Shown in pieces: positions 19,199-31,700 of a stretch of 64,000 nt of DNA. This DNA is from Flectonema sp. DT1601 (taxonomy: Eukaryota > Euglenozoa > Diplonemea > Diplonemida > Diplonemidae). The notes below the pieces were generated by a model that was not told the DNA's origin, made no database searches, and worked only from the letters and a program-made list of their open reading frames with translations. The stretch lies in NCBI GenBank assembly GCA_964019425.1, contig OZ025794.1, forward strand, positions 186,001 through 250,000, given 5' to 3'. The number at the start of each line of letters is the position of its first letter. Within the stretch, counting starts at the first letter, position 1. Position numbers and translations under genes: made by a program.

Positions 19199-22100
19199 CT
19201 ACCAAAATACAGTTTGAGGACCTCGTAGGCGCTGTAGCGGAGTGACCTTCGTAGAGAGTTTTTTATCGACTTCTTCAGGTATGATTGAGTGATCACATAA
19301 TATTGTATTGGCTCTGTCACTGATGAGTTGCATTTGGAGTTCAAGTTGCTTTCTTTGATCAGAAAGTGATGGGAAGTTCCTATTCACATTTCCTCCAGAA
19401 AATAAAACCTTGGATCCCTCCCCACTACACAACTTCTCAAGTAACTCACTGTCCCTCGTGTGAGATGATCGAAGCATTTTTTTGTAGGGGATTTTCCTGA
19501 TTTTGAGTCTGGAAATCCCATCTCTAGCCCGCAATCTTTTTGCGAATTCCAAAGGATTGTGACATCCTTCACTTCCAATATATGTGACAACGTCTTCTGA
19601 TGATTTCTTTATGTCTAAGGAAGGTGATTGCTGCTCTACAGGAGCTTGCGTTAGTGTGTCAGAATAACAAATTGATTGTGGCTTGACTGAAATATTTTTC
19701 AAACCTCTCCGTGTCCGTCCCATTCTTCTTGCAGCAGACACGCGATGAGATTCCACCCGCCGACGACAAACAGCAATCTGGTGATGCTGTTTAGATATCG
19801 GACATGACTTCTCAATCACTCCTATTTTGTAATCTTTATTCGATGAAACAGATTCCGCAAACCGACGCTGTTCCGATAGATGAAATGATATGTCATGTTC
19901 GATTCCGGGTTTGGGATTATTAAAGCTATCAATTTCGGTAATTTGGGGAGACGCAACTAAATATGCCAACGGCTTAATAGCAAAAGTGGTAGCATGCGAC
20001 TCATCTTGCATCCGTTGCAGTGAAGAACGATATTCAGAGAGCACGTTTTCGTACGTCAATTCCGGTTTTCTTTGATGGATTTCACTGACGCAAAACTCAG
20101 TAACCAGATCTGGAGAACATTGCTTTTTCTTTCCATTGAGGTCTGTTAACATTGACTTCAAGTGAATCATTAGAGTGTGAGTTTCTTCAATGCTTACACA
20201 CCAACTAGATGCACACTTTATTAGACATTCATAAAATTCAGATAAATATAAATATTGAGTTTCCTTCATCGCTCTGGGAGAATTGTAAGTAAAAAAAGAC
20301 AAGTCCTCCACCCAGTCGAAATAAGCAAATGATTTCCCTACTATGTTGGCAGTGCTTGGGAGTAAGCAGCCGTAAATTTTAGAAAAGATTCCTAAATAGA
20401 TTGGATAGGTCACTAGAATCTCAACATCAGAGTGTCCAACACTGTTCCTAACAATTTCCTCTGCGTGAGTTATGTTTTGAATTTCTTTGAGTATCAGAGA
20501 TTTCCATGTTTTGGCTATGCTAAGCAACCGTGGATGACGTTCAGCTGGTGTTTCCCAGTGAGCTGAAACTGCGTCTTTCGTACCAATGGTTGATATTTTG
20601 TGGGAATACTTTTCTTCAATCTCTCTCATGAATTGAGCCTTCTGGTCAAGAAGTAAAACATTCGACTTCGCAGACATCTTTTCAACTATCGGATCTCGTT
20701 TTGGCATTCTCGATTCTATGTCTTTCAAAATATCTTTACAACAATTACCCAACAACTGACACCTCTCTTGTCGGGTGAGTATAGCACTAAGGGATGGATC
20801 GGGAGGGGATTGAACTGGATAGATATTACGAGAATCTGATAATGATGATGCCGTTGGTGAAGTTGCGGATGTTAAAATTGAATCTTGGGGTTGAAATTCA
20901 TTAACATCTTCACCACCATCATCACTACTGAACTGAAGGATGTAATCACCTCTAATAAACCCCGTTACAGTAATTACATGCACTGAATAAGATGTTCTTA
21001 GAATTCGTTGCACCACTCGAGACGCATAAAATGAAGGATCGGCAAGCAATCGCTCCCATTGAGGCATTTTTTTATATCTTGATAAGCACAGTCGAGGTAT
21101 CTCTGAAGACATATCGTTTTCAATATCACAAAGATCGATTAAATTGGTTGATAAATAGTTTTTAAAAATCGGATCAAAATCAAGCGGCTCATAGTACGAG
21201 TTCTCCTGAGGACACGGCAATGAAATTTTATACTGAGCAGCAGTACTACTATTTGGGGTTGGCGGTGGGTCACTTGGGTTATTATCATCAATAAAGAACT
21301 GATCTCTAAAACAGACCTTTGGAATATTGGTATCGAATGTTTTCTTATTAAATGAAGAAAACGTTATCAACTGCTCCGTCGGCTGATGGCTTTTAATGAT
21401 TGGTTGCGACTCGATGATTGGTTCGTTTCTGGTTTCTGTATCTTTCTTTTTAATTGGAGAGAACTCTTTTTCCAATTCATCGATTATTACAGTGCTATTC
21501 TTAATTATATTGCAATCTCGTAATTGCTGTTCGTAAGGAGAGTCATCTCTGAGAACTTCTTCTTTTGTTTTCAGAGCTCCGTGACGAGCAGCACGTAGTC
21601 GACGGGGAGCTGCTGTTTCCTGACCCTCATCAAACATATTTTTATATTTCATAAATTCATTTAAATTATTGATAGTGACTTGTTTCTTACTTCTAATCTT
21701 AATTAGATTCAAAAGAACCTTTTTACAAATTTTTGAAGTGTTCGGAGTAACAGATGTCGTCTTTTCTGTTGATTTTTTTCTTGTTGACGGTCGACTGCTG
21801 TACATGTTTCGAAGACATCTCCATGGAGATTGTGTGTGTTCTGGTTTACCTCCTGGGCTGCTTAGTAGACATTTTAATTTTTTTCCAGCTTCCGCATCAG
21901 CATCATCAGCAGTGGATACAGTAATATTGTTCAGTGGTGTTATTGGTTTTTGATTTGGTTTTTTTAGTGGATAAGCTTTTCTGATACAATTCCATCCAAA
22001 TTTATTAGTTTGAGGCCGGAGGCTCTGCTCTCCAATATGATCTGCAGTGTGAGGTCTCTTGAATTCAAAAGCTTTCGTTGGCTTTATTGTTTTATTTTGA

Positions 22101-22285
22101 ATTGTTGTATTATTGATTTCCTCATTTATGTTATCTTTTGTCAGCGCAGTTTGCGCGATTCCCGCAGTCGATGGTCTGTTTAAATTATAATTTGGTTTGG
22201 GTAAACAACCAGGAAGCTTAGGCTCAGCACCCTCCCTCTCGTGAACTAAATCTTGTGTTTCCGAATCCCAAGAGCCTTTCCACAT
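19199..22285 (-). CDS. Large protein of unknown function
   Basis: 1028-residue open frame without breaks. I do not recognise a family. The N-terminal third is basic and low-complexity with short RPSTAG- and RPHTAD-like motifs, often seen in flagellar or cytoskeletal proteins. The centre (about 430-760) is more ordered and probably helical (HPRLLSIAKTWKSLILKEI, VTYPIYLGIFSKIYG, YLYLSEFYECLIKCASSW). The C-terminal part is basic again (CRRRVESHRVSAARRMGRTR). No signal peptide or membrane helix. The start is supported by a poly-T tract with CCCCACAG 56 nt upstream. The C-terminus reads through to a TAG at 19199. Confidence 0.8.
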   Translation of the reverse strand: MWKGSWDSETQDLVHEREGAEPKLPGCLPKPNYNLNRPSTAGIAQTALTKDNINEEINNTTIQNKTIKPTKAFEFKRPHTADHIGEQSLRPQTNKFGWNCIRKAYPLKKPNQKPITPLNNITVSTADDADAEAGKKLKCLLSSPGGKPEHTQSPWRCLRNMYSSRPSTRKKSTEKTTSVTPNTSKICKKVLLNLIKIRSKKQVTINNLNEFMKYKNMFDEGQETAAPRRLRAARHGALKTKEEVLRDDSPYEQQLRDCNIIKNSTVIIDELEKEFSPIKKKDTETRNEPIIESQPIIKSHQPTEQLITFSSFNKKTFDTNIPKVCFRDQFFIDDNNPSDPPPTPNSSTAAQYKISLPCPQENSYYEPLDFDPIFKNYLSTNLIDLCDIENDMSSEIPRLCLSRYKKMPQWERLLADPSFYASRVVQRILRTSYSVHVITVTGFIRGDYILQFSSDDGGEDVNEFQPQDSILTSATSPTASSLSDSRNIYPVQSPPDPSLSAILTRQERCQLLGNCCKDILKDIESRMPKRDPIVEKMSAKSNVLLLDQKAQFMREIEEKYSHKISTIGTKDAVSAHWETPAERHPRLLSIAKTWKSLILKEIQNITHAEEIVRNSVGHSDVEILVTYPIYLGIFSKIYGCLLPSTANIVGKSFAYFDWVEDLSFFTYNSPRAMKETQYLYLSEFYECLIKCASSWCVSIEETHTLMIHLKSMLTDLNGKKKQCSPDLVTEFCVSEIHQRKPELTYENVLSEYRSSLQRMQDESHATTFAIKPLAYLVASPQITEIDSFNNPKPGIEHDISFHLSEQRRFAESVSSNKDYKIGVIEKSCPISKQHHQIAVCRRRVESHRVSAARRMGRTRRGLKNISVKPQSICYSDTLTQAPVEQQSPSLDIKKSSEDVVTYIGSEGCHNPLEFAKRLRARDGISRLKIRKIPYKKMLRSSHTRDSELLEKLCSGEGSKVLFSGGNVNRNFPSLSDQRKQLELQMQLISDRANTILCDHSIIPEEVDKKLSTKVTPLQRLRGPQTVFW

Positions 22286-22341
22286 TTATAATATGTCTGT
22301 GAGGTTTTTAAATCACTACATATCAATTTATAATTGTATTC

Positions 22342-22366
22342 CTGTGGGGAAACAAAAAAAAAAAAA
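22342..22366 (-). promoter_or_regulatory. Acceptor-type splice site before the 1028-residue gene
   Basis: Minus strand has a run of 14 T, then GTTTCCCCACAG. The AG lies 56 nt upstream of the ATG. Textbook polypyrimidine tract and acceptor. Confidence 0.6.
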
Positions 22367-22404
22367 ATATTATTTTATCGCGGCCAACAATAATATTCGA
22401 CCAT

Positions 22405-22477
22405 CAAAATAAATAAAACGGCTCTTAATCTGAATAGTTTCTTCTACAGCTTCGTTGATGCAAAAAAAAAAAAAAAA
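22405..22477 (+). repeat. SINE-like repeat A, copy 6 (5'-truncated)
   Basis: Contains AAATAAAACGGCTCTTAATC, then TGAATAGTTTCTTCT, ending in GATGC and a poly-A tail. The 5' half found in A1 and A2 is missing or unrecognisable. Confidence 0.65.
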
Positions 22478-22733
22478 GGGACCATCAAAAAAGAGAACCT
22501 GATAAGGTCATTTTTCAAAAGAAAAAAGAAGAAAAAAAAAAACAACGCAGCAATAACCTTTGTTGTGTAAATGTACCGCGAAAAAGAAAACAAAAAAAAA
22601 CAAAGAGAATGTTAGACTTAAATAAGACAACGGAATCTTCGAATCTTCTGTTTTTTATTTTTTATCTGTGAAGGCAAAAAAAAAAAACAGAACGAATTAA
22701 CAAACTGTCTGGTTGCTTAGAAGGACTGTTTGA

Positions 22734-25700
22734 CTAAAAGTCATTTCTAACTGTTTCGATACCTCCGATTGATCCAATAACAGCGTGTGATCCAAGGATT
22801 AGTAATTTCCAAACACACTTCAATAATGACATCGCAGGTCTCGTCAGTAAAATATCAACTGCGAGGGACGCAACGGTGGCTTGCAACCATCCGTTGGTTT
22901 TATCATCGTCGAATGAAACAGTCATTAAAATGATTAAAATTAAATTAAATCCTAAATACACAACACAAGAACCATATCCAACAAGAACCCATTTCAACGC
23001 ATAATCTTGAATGTGATAAAATCGAGCAATGGCAATCGAGTCAGAGAGTGACGTGATTGTATTCTGACCTGAGATCTGAAGCCTTCTATCAACAGCAGAC
23101 TGTAGGATTGGATACTTAACATTATCAACAAGACATCCAACAACAGCAATTATTTCTGCATCACGAGAGTCGAATGCCACCGACCCTTTCGTAAAATGGA
23201 TTCCAAGAACGACAATATTCCGACAACACCTCATCTTAAACACACAATTACTGTCGATTTCACTTTCCAACAGGTTTGAAAACTTAGTCGTGTACATCTG
23301 ACTCAGTTCATTCTCAGCAGATGTTTCACTGGACTGAAGTGGTTTTGGAACAGCTGCCTCTGTGAGAGGGATCTCACCATCAATAACTGCAGGAGGAGCA
23401 GGACAATCATCAATTGCCTGTTTTCGTGCTACTTGATTTTCTTGAGACACTAAATCTAACTCTTCAAAGTGAAATTGTAATTTAAAATCTTCACAGGGAA
23501 CATCTAACTGTCGGAGTGCTTGATGATGGTCGAGGGATATTATCTTAAGAGGATTAGTATCCCTTCCACGAACATCTTGAAGTACTGTCGGTGGAAAGAT
23601 TCCAGGTAACATAACAAGTGTGTCACCCGCTCTGGCGAATGTAACAGCAGCCTCTAAACCAACAAATGGATTTACTCGAGTCCCTAATCCCTTCGTCAAT
23701 CCCAGACTTGCTTGTCCCCTTCGTGTTAGTGAATGAAATGGACTTGCATAGCAACCTCTTCTATTAAGAGGGCTCGATACGTATAATATTCCACTTGAAA
23801 TCATTCTGTTAGGGAATTGATCAGCCCATTTCAAGTCTGCAAGATCAAGACTGTTCAATGCGTATGTGAGATGCATATTAACTCTTCGAGGAACGAATAA
23901 ATTAGTACCAGTTTGAGTAGTGTTCACATGGAATATCGCTTTATCGTATGATGAAATCTTGTGAACCTGACCACAGACAATGTTTGTTAGAACTTCATCT
24001 CGTTCAACTCCACCGACAGTTTGGAGGCATCCCGGAGGGAATATTCGTTCTTGGCGATCACCGAAAAGGATTCGAAGCCACTTACCAGAACCATATTCCC
24101 CTTCCTTGTAGACTCTGGTAACTTTACCTTGTTGACCAAGGTAGTGGAGTTTTAGGTCATTCCATTCCTTTCCGCAGCATTCACGAACTCGTTCTTCATT
24201 GTCAGATACTTCAATAATTGTTCCGATAGTGATTCTACCAGGTAGAATCTTAGCCATTTCTAAGTCTTGTTCATCCAAGTACGCATTACAAAACTTTGCT
24301 GCAGTAAACCCAGCTAACAATGCATAGTGTCGAGCGACTACTCGACCGTATTCAATTCCACGTGTTCGAGTGCCTTCGTTGAGAGGATCACCGTCAGATA
24401 TGAGGACTCCAGTCATGGTTTCGATTAAAAGTTTTTTTAAAGCATCCGGATCACTCGATCTGAATTTCAGTAATATAGATAACCCAGTCTCATCCGTGAG
24501 TGTTGGAATTACTTCTCCGTCGTTAGTTTCGAATGCGACAGCCTGTCTTACAGATATCATTCTATTTTGAATATCTTCATCAGAACACTCAGATCCCCAA
24601 AGACTACCTCGTTTACTGTCTGGTTCATCAATGTTTCCATCAGTCCAGTTTGTATCTTTCATATCCTCTTCAAGTTGCGCCATCTTCCTGGCACCCGCTT
24701 TTATATCTTCTTCTGATAAGATAGCATGTCTAAATATATGTGCCGCCTTAACGAAAGATCCTTTTCCTGAACAGGCATTAGCAACTTCTGCAACACCCTC
24801 ATGCCAATGATATGATTCGTTATGCTCTAATACTCTGATTTCTACATCAGAGATGTACCCTACTCCACCCATGAAGACTGGATCAAGAGGATTTCGTAAA
24901 CCATAAATCATTTCTATCTCTTTTGGTAGAACTTCTAAAGATAAAGCATGCATTGTAGCAAATGAGGATGCGTGGATTTTTAAATGTTTTCTTGCGTAGT
25001 ATGAAGCCCATGATCTTCCAACTCTGTTGTTATTTATGATGTGAGATATCGTCTCTCGAACAGTCAATTCAGAAGCGTCGATTCTGTGGATGAGAGTGAA
25101 GAGATCAGCGTTTTCACCTAACAAACTAACTTGAAATAATACGGATGCGAGTTGGAATTGAGGTAGAGCATGTAGTCTCCCTACAAGACCAGTCGCACGA
25201 GATGAATACAGACATCGATGAGGAGGTAACCATCTTGATCTGAGAGACTCTTCTTTCAATGCTAAGTCATAATTAGTGTCTAAATCTACGACAGATATCG
25301 TGTGCATGCAATCATTTCTGACAACTTCTTTAGTGAATGTTTGGGTTGGAAATTTCTTTTTTTGAACACCACAATAAATAGTTCTAACTTTATCAATAGC
25401 CGTCTGTACCAATGATGGCCCTAACTCAACATCAGGATCTCTTAAGTCGAGGATATTATCATGAAGCAACATCATGGTGACGGCAGAGTGAAGTCTCTCC
25501 AGTCTAACTTCTTCCTCTATGATAGCATTCATCTGTTCTGTTGTTATTTCGTATAGGAGGTATCCATTTCTTTTTGATTTGTTATCGAAATTCATTTTTT
25601 GTTTTATAACATCTGACATCTCAATTTCATCTCTCAATTGATCTCTTGCTGTGTTCATATTATCATCATCATCATTTTGTTGAATGACATCAGGCGCAAG

Positions 25701-28700
25701 TGTATATGCCTCTCCCACAGTAGCCGTACTCAACGGAGGCGTATAAACAAAAAAATGAGACAACGCAAAAGCCGACGGTAACAACACTGCTATCGTTGAC
25801 GCCGCAGCATAGGTGTTGTTGGCCATGCGAGCAATCAGAGTTTGCGTCTCACCAGGTTTCGGATGCTGATACCAAACAGCATTAACGAATAACGCTGCTG
25901 CTATTAAACACCATAAAACTAAAATTTTTTGGTGAAGTTCGAAATTACTTGTTGACGTCACTTGTTTTACTAAAGCCCGAATCCATATGTGAGATGACGT
26001 GCAGATTCGAAGGTACAATTTTATAAAATTTTTCAACTTGCTGTTTGTTGAATCAGACAAGTCGACTACCCATGGTCGCTGCAGACATTCACAAGTGACA
26101 AACGTTTGTTCTGAAACAGTTTTTTTACCGGCATTTGGAACTGCTGTCATTTGCTTTGAATGCTTTCTGCCTGAAGATTTCAATAATTCACCATATGTTA
26201 GAGTTAAGTCAGCACATGCTTCAGAACCAACAGGAGGAAGATTATAATCACGAATACACAATATAGTAACAGACAGAACAGCACATCCACTAAAGCTGAC
26301 GACGATTACTAATACTAATAAACTTATATTTGACAAGTCTGTTAAGTCAAAGTTGGGAAGGTTCGGTTTCGGTTTCAAATCTGACAACCCTCCGACACTA
26401 AACTCAGTCGCATGGTCACACTCACATACCAATTCTCGTAGAGATGTGTATTGAGTTGGAGATGAGTCTAGAATTCGTCCTTGTCTTCTTCTATTTTGAA
26501 TTGTTGGTACATTCTGAGCTACTGCAGGTGGCTTAACATTAATCTGATGATTTCCTGGTTGTCGACGACACCACATTGGTTGACCATTTCGTAATGTTCC
26601 ACATCTGTATAAAACACCATCAACAACAATATGACATCCTTCACCTGACCACTGTTGGAGGTTTTCATTCCACCATCTGCAAGAAGTTGTTTTTGTATTT
26701 AGTGTGTTAGTAGGATCTGATGTGGTTTTTGTTGTTGATTTTCCATACATAGTAATCCGAAGAGGTTCTGTAAGACCTTGAATGCGAAGATTTCCAAGTG
26801 AGAATCCAACGATTGGAGACTCAGACTCGTCACCAGATGATAACTTAGCCTTAGTGTCTTGTGACACTTCTGTAAGTTGAGAATCAACATTACCATCAGC
26901 ACCAGGTACCTCTTGAGATAGTGTAGTTGGAATAGTAATGCTCGATGATCCTGATTGTAATGATGATGGAGGACCAACAGTTCTTTGAACAGCCATTGCT
27001 AGACCTGTTGTCTTTACAATAGTTGCTCTTTCTCCAGGGACAGCCTTACTCAAAAGACCTGTTTTTAATGAACCCATTGTAGTACTTAAAGCGTTGTCGA
27101 TAGTTGCTGCTCTCTCTCTGTCTTCCAGAGAGACTTGTGAACTACTTTCAGTCTCATTAGTGTTATTGTCATTGTCGCTTTGAAGAATTGAAAAGATTCT
27201 TGACAAAAGTGTTTTTGGTTCATCTTGAATTGATGAAACATTTACTTCAACAGGAAAATTATCCGATACGAGAATCGAACTGAAGCCTTCTAATGCTGCA
27301 ATACCGGTATCAGTATCGATCGTGATTTCTGTGGTTTCGGATGTTGATGCTGCAGCTGCTGCGTTTAGACTAGCAGACAGTAATAAAGCTGTGTCTTGTC
27401 TCATTGAAGCATCAAGATCTCGAGGGTTTGACGACAGAGCTGAAACAGACTGACACGTCTCCGCAATTAGTTCTGGTCTCTCAACGGGGTTTGCGTTCTT
27501 CACAGCTCCAAGAACTTTTTTTTTTAAATCCCCTCTGCTGGTTTCATTTTCAGGTATTTTATTAATGTAATCAGCGAGAACGTGAACCGATGCCAACGCT
27601 ACTTGTGGATCTGCGTCACCTGCCGCAGAGTTAATCGCGTTGTCTAACACATCAAGATTTGGTTCAGCAGGCATCTCGATAGTAACTACAACAGGATCTG
27701 TATAACAACCTGGTGAATCCCATTGATCATGTGCGCATACCATAATAGCGAATACACCTTCAGGTAGTGTTGTGTTTGCATAGCAATGGCTATATGATCG
27801 AATTACTACTGGCCTTCCTGTTAGTTTACCACTCTCAATCTCTACTAAGAACCCATCCTCATCAGAATCACTCTTTGATGTCTCATTGCCATTGGTATTA
27901 ACATTTACGATGGTAGAGTCAGTCGCATCACAGTTACATGTCGATGTACATGGGTTAAGTGGAATACATATTCCTGTTTTGTTTTGTTTGTTGATAATAC
28001 TTTTTTTTATTTTTTTAAATCACATAAGGATAACACATACCAGAATAGAGTCGGCAAAGCAACGATGATTTTTCAAATTCGTAGTAATCTGCTGTTGAGC
28101 TAGCAAGAGACGTGTCGACACAATCATCAACACCAATCGACTGGAATTCAAGATCTAGAGAACAGTTTCCAACCGTGTCACTCAACCCGCTGAAATAAAC
28201 TTCACCAACGGAACGAGAATCACCAGGAGCTAGATTTCCAATTTTTGTATATGTGAAAACATATTTGAGTGGGAGATCTGATGGTTCGTCATCCCAATTT
28301 GATGGACAAGCGTTGATATAAAATGACGTCTCCAGTGCGATCCCAAATTTTGGAGACACGTCAAGCAGACTCTGAGTTCTCTGAAACGGAGGAGCATTAA
28401 CAACTAAACTAACACTGGCAGTACTTTGTAATAATGACCTCCCACACAACGGAACATGAGTAGTAAAGAACTGATCAGCTGAAGGGATGGCTGTAGCACA
28501 ATCATTACCTGTGAAAACAACACAAGACCCAGACCTTGAATTGTAAACAACAAAATCAGCACCCGACAACGATGCAGCTGATATACAATTATCTAACGAG
28601 TATTGAACTCGAAAATTCATTGTTTTACAAGACGGAGTCTCAGTGAATGATATTCCTGAAACAGGTGCTCCACAAGCAACACGTGAAGCAGTAGCTTTAT

Positions 28701-31700
28701 CAATTCCTGTGACACTAAAGTAATGAACAGCACCACTACAAAGTGTATTCGAATCTATCACCAGATCAGGATGACTTATTCCCGTCAGGATATTACCATT
28801 ATCTTCTAATTTCGTTAAATTCAAGTCTGAATCCCAAATCGTAATGTGCGGTGCTGGATGACTGACGTTACTTCTGAGAATTAATTTTTTCGCACTCGAT
28901 ATTTTAATCTGACTCGAGGATCCTCCTCTTTGATTTGGAGGAATTAACATCACAGTCGGAGGATCAGTAGCCGTCTGTTCTTGAAAAACGCTGTATGATA
29001 TAACCTTAATCTGATACTTTGTAGTAAACCAATCACCTTCAGTAAGTTGAGTATTAATCAAACGAGAAGTCTGTTGTCGATATACCACTGGAACAGCTCC
29101 AACAGGAATAATTACATCAGTCACAAAATCGAGCAGTGATGTCGTTTTTGAAATTTTAATAACAGAAACACCCCTCAATTGTACATTAAGGAGTATTGAT
29201 AAATCCTGAGCGAAGGTTCTTTTCACGAATTGGTTTTGAGAAAGTTCAGATCCCCATGAGATTTGCAACACCCCGGGACTCATATAGGCTGGTCCATCAT
29301 ACGGACCCACAACAATAGTGGTTGAAATAAACTGAGGAAGTGTTGGGTCGACTGGTATTTCAAATGTCGGTAACACGCTGAGAGTTGCTTTTCCAGTCGC
29401 AGCAAACACAATTATAAATGTTAACACTCCCGATTGAGCAGTAACTAGTCCTCCGTCATTCGCTAACATTCGTGGTACTGTCAAACGTGCTTTTGTTGAG
29501 AAGTCAGAAGCTACTGTGTTATTTTGTACGTCTTTGACTTCAATAACGACTGTAACTTTTAGTATTGTTGTCACTGCTTGAGGAACATCTGAGAAAGCAA
29601 TGTGATGAGGACTGCCAACAGAAACTCTGATAACTGCTTCTGCTGCTGCATTATCGATTACGATGTCGTGAAATTTCCATGAACCCGAAATTGACAACAG
29701 AGTAGCTGTCGGTGTATGAAATGCTAACGTGAGAGTCGCGTATCCATTTATAAATTCTGTTATGTTTTTAATTTCAAATGATAAGTCTTCTTGAGTATCC
29801 ATCGACGTTGCAACGACATGAAGAATTGTCTCATTCTTTAATGATATCAATCCATTTCTAATATCAACTTGCTGTACCGACAGGACCACTGGAACTCCGA
29901 CTATCACAATAGGTGACGGGCTTTCATTGTCACGCCATTGGATTCGAACAGGAGGAGGATTTATAATTAGATTATTATCAATGGATGAGTATATCGGAAT
30001 AAACGGTGTCATTCCACGCAATCCTATACATAGCGTGTACCACATTGGTCGTTCTGCATTGCCTAACTCACCACCATATATGTGTATAAAAAAAGCATCT
30101 GCATTGCCTTCCGTTACATATTGCTGTGGAGATTTTAATGCGGAACACGCTCTAATTTGTTCTTGTTTTGCTCTTCCTCCCACTGGATCATTCAGGATCG
30201 CATACTGATCAGTGCCTGGAAGCAATCCAACACCTGTAACTCTAATTGAAAATTTTTTTAGATAAACTGCCATTTCAGATTCCCACAACAAGTCTTGCTG
30301 AATACCAATTAAACCTGCAGCATCCATCTGACCTAATGAAGGTCCAGCATCAAGGTTTATAACAGATGTAGGTGGATAAGAAACTGTAACTACAACTTGT
30401 CTCACTAATGATAGTCTCACTGATTGCTGTGGCGTCATTATGATACGAAGTCTAGAAGGACATGCTTGAGGAAAGAATGATGTCTGATCGAGTGATGTAG
30501 ATTTCCAAATCTCATCAGAAACAGCAACAGTAACATCACTACTAAGAACTGATTCAAGAAGGTCTCTCCCACACCTAAGCCTGCCAGATATTGTTAATGC
30601 TTGCTTTGATTCTACTGGACATGTTCCAGACAAAACAACACAAGAACTGGTTGACGCATCAAACGAGTATGAATCAGCGTATCTAGAACTGGCAATGTCA
30701 AGACAATGATCAAAGTGATCAGTTGAGAAGGATGAACCAATACAGGCTCTGTTTGTAATCAGAGATATAGAGTTCTTATGTTCACATTCTGTAGGACACT
30801 TCACCCTTCCAGATCGTGTTTTAGTATTGGCTTTTCGATTGTAGCAATTTCCTGTAAAACCTTTACACAAACCAGAAGATAAAATTCTATTTTGAGAACT
30901 ATCAATTTCAAAAACACTATTCCCAATTTCAGCTATCATCGAATACGTTCCTCCAGAAAGAGTTGTCGCAGCTTTACAATGTTCCCATGTTGTGTGATAA
31001 TGATGATATACTAATAAACAGTCAGTTGCTGTTGGGATATCAGTCGTAGTTGGAACCAGTTCGATTCCCGGTAGTTCAACACATGCGATGTTTGATTTGT
31101 TAATTTGGACACCTGTCGTGTTACTATTTAGGTACTCATGAGAAAAAGAAACAGAACGTGTGATCGATTCCGTTGCATTGATTCGGGTTTCATTCCACGT
31201 TGGTACTGCAGTGTCGTTGTTTTGAGAATTACCGTTTATGAAATTCTTATTTATTTTATAAAACGAAGTGACTTCAGCATCAACAGTGACATGCTCAGGG
31301 AGTTCAACGCTACCGTCTGGAGTGTACAAAATTGCATTTGAATTTATGTACTGTCCGTCGATAGTTATTTCTTTGTAGGCAGTATACGAACCAGAACCGT
31401 CAGAGTAACTTCCACAATATAAATTCGATTCAGAAACAGGACTCAGTTTCGTCACCAGGCTATATAATTTACACCTTTCAGCGATGTTTGAAATACACCA
31501 ACCAACACATTGAGGAACCTGTGTTGAAGTTTGTGATGACACTCTAAGTACATTACACGCCTCAGCACATCTTTCTGAAAATCTTTTTATTTCATCAGAA
31601 ACAACTTCCCCAGATTCGAACACTATATCAACAGCCTTAGTACTACTTGGTGATGGAGTGATCGAATTACGTGTTTGCGATTGAGTGAACTTCCCCTCTT

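Larger units (their letters stand above)
22286..22733. other. Intergenic region with leader and a partial repeat A
   Basis: No gene. It holds the acceptor for the 1028-residue gene, partial SINE-like copy A6 and several A runs. The downstream side is the 3' end of the polycystin-like gene. Confidence 0.6.
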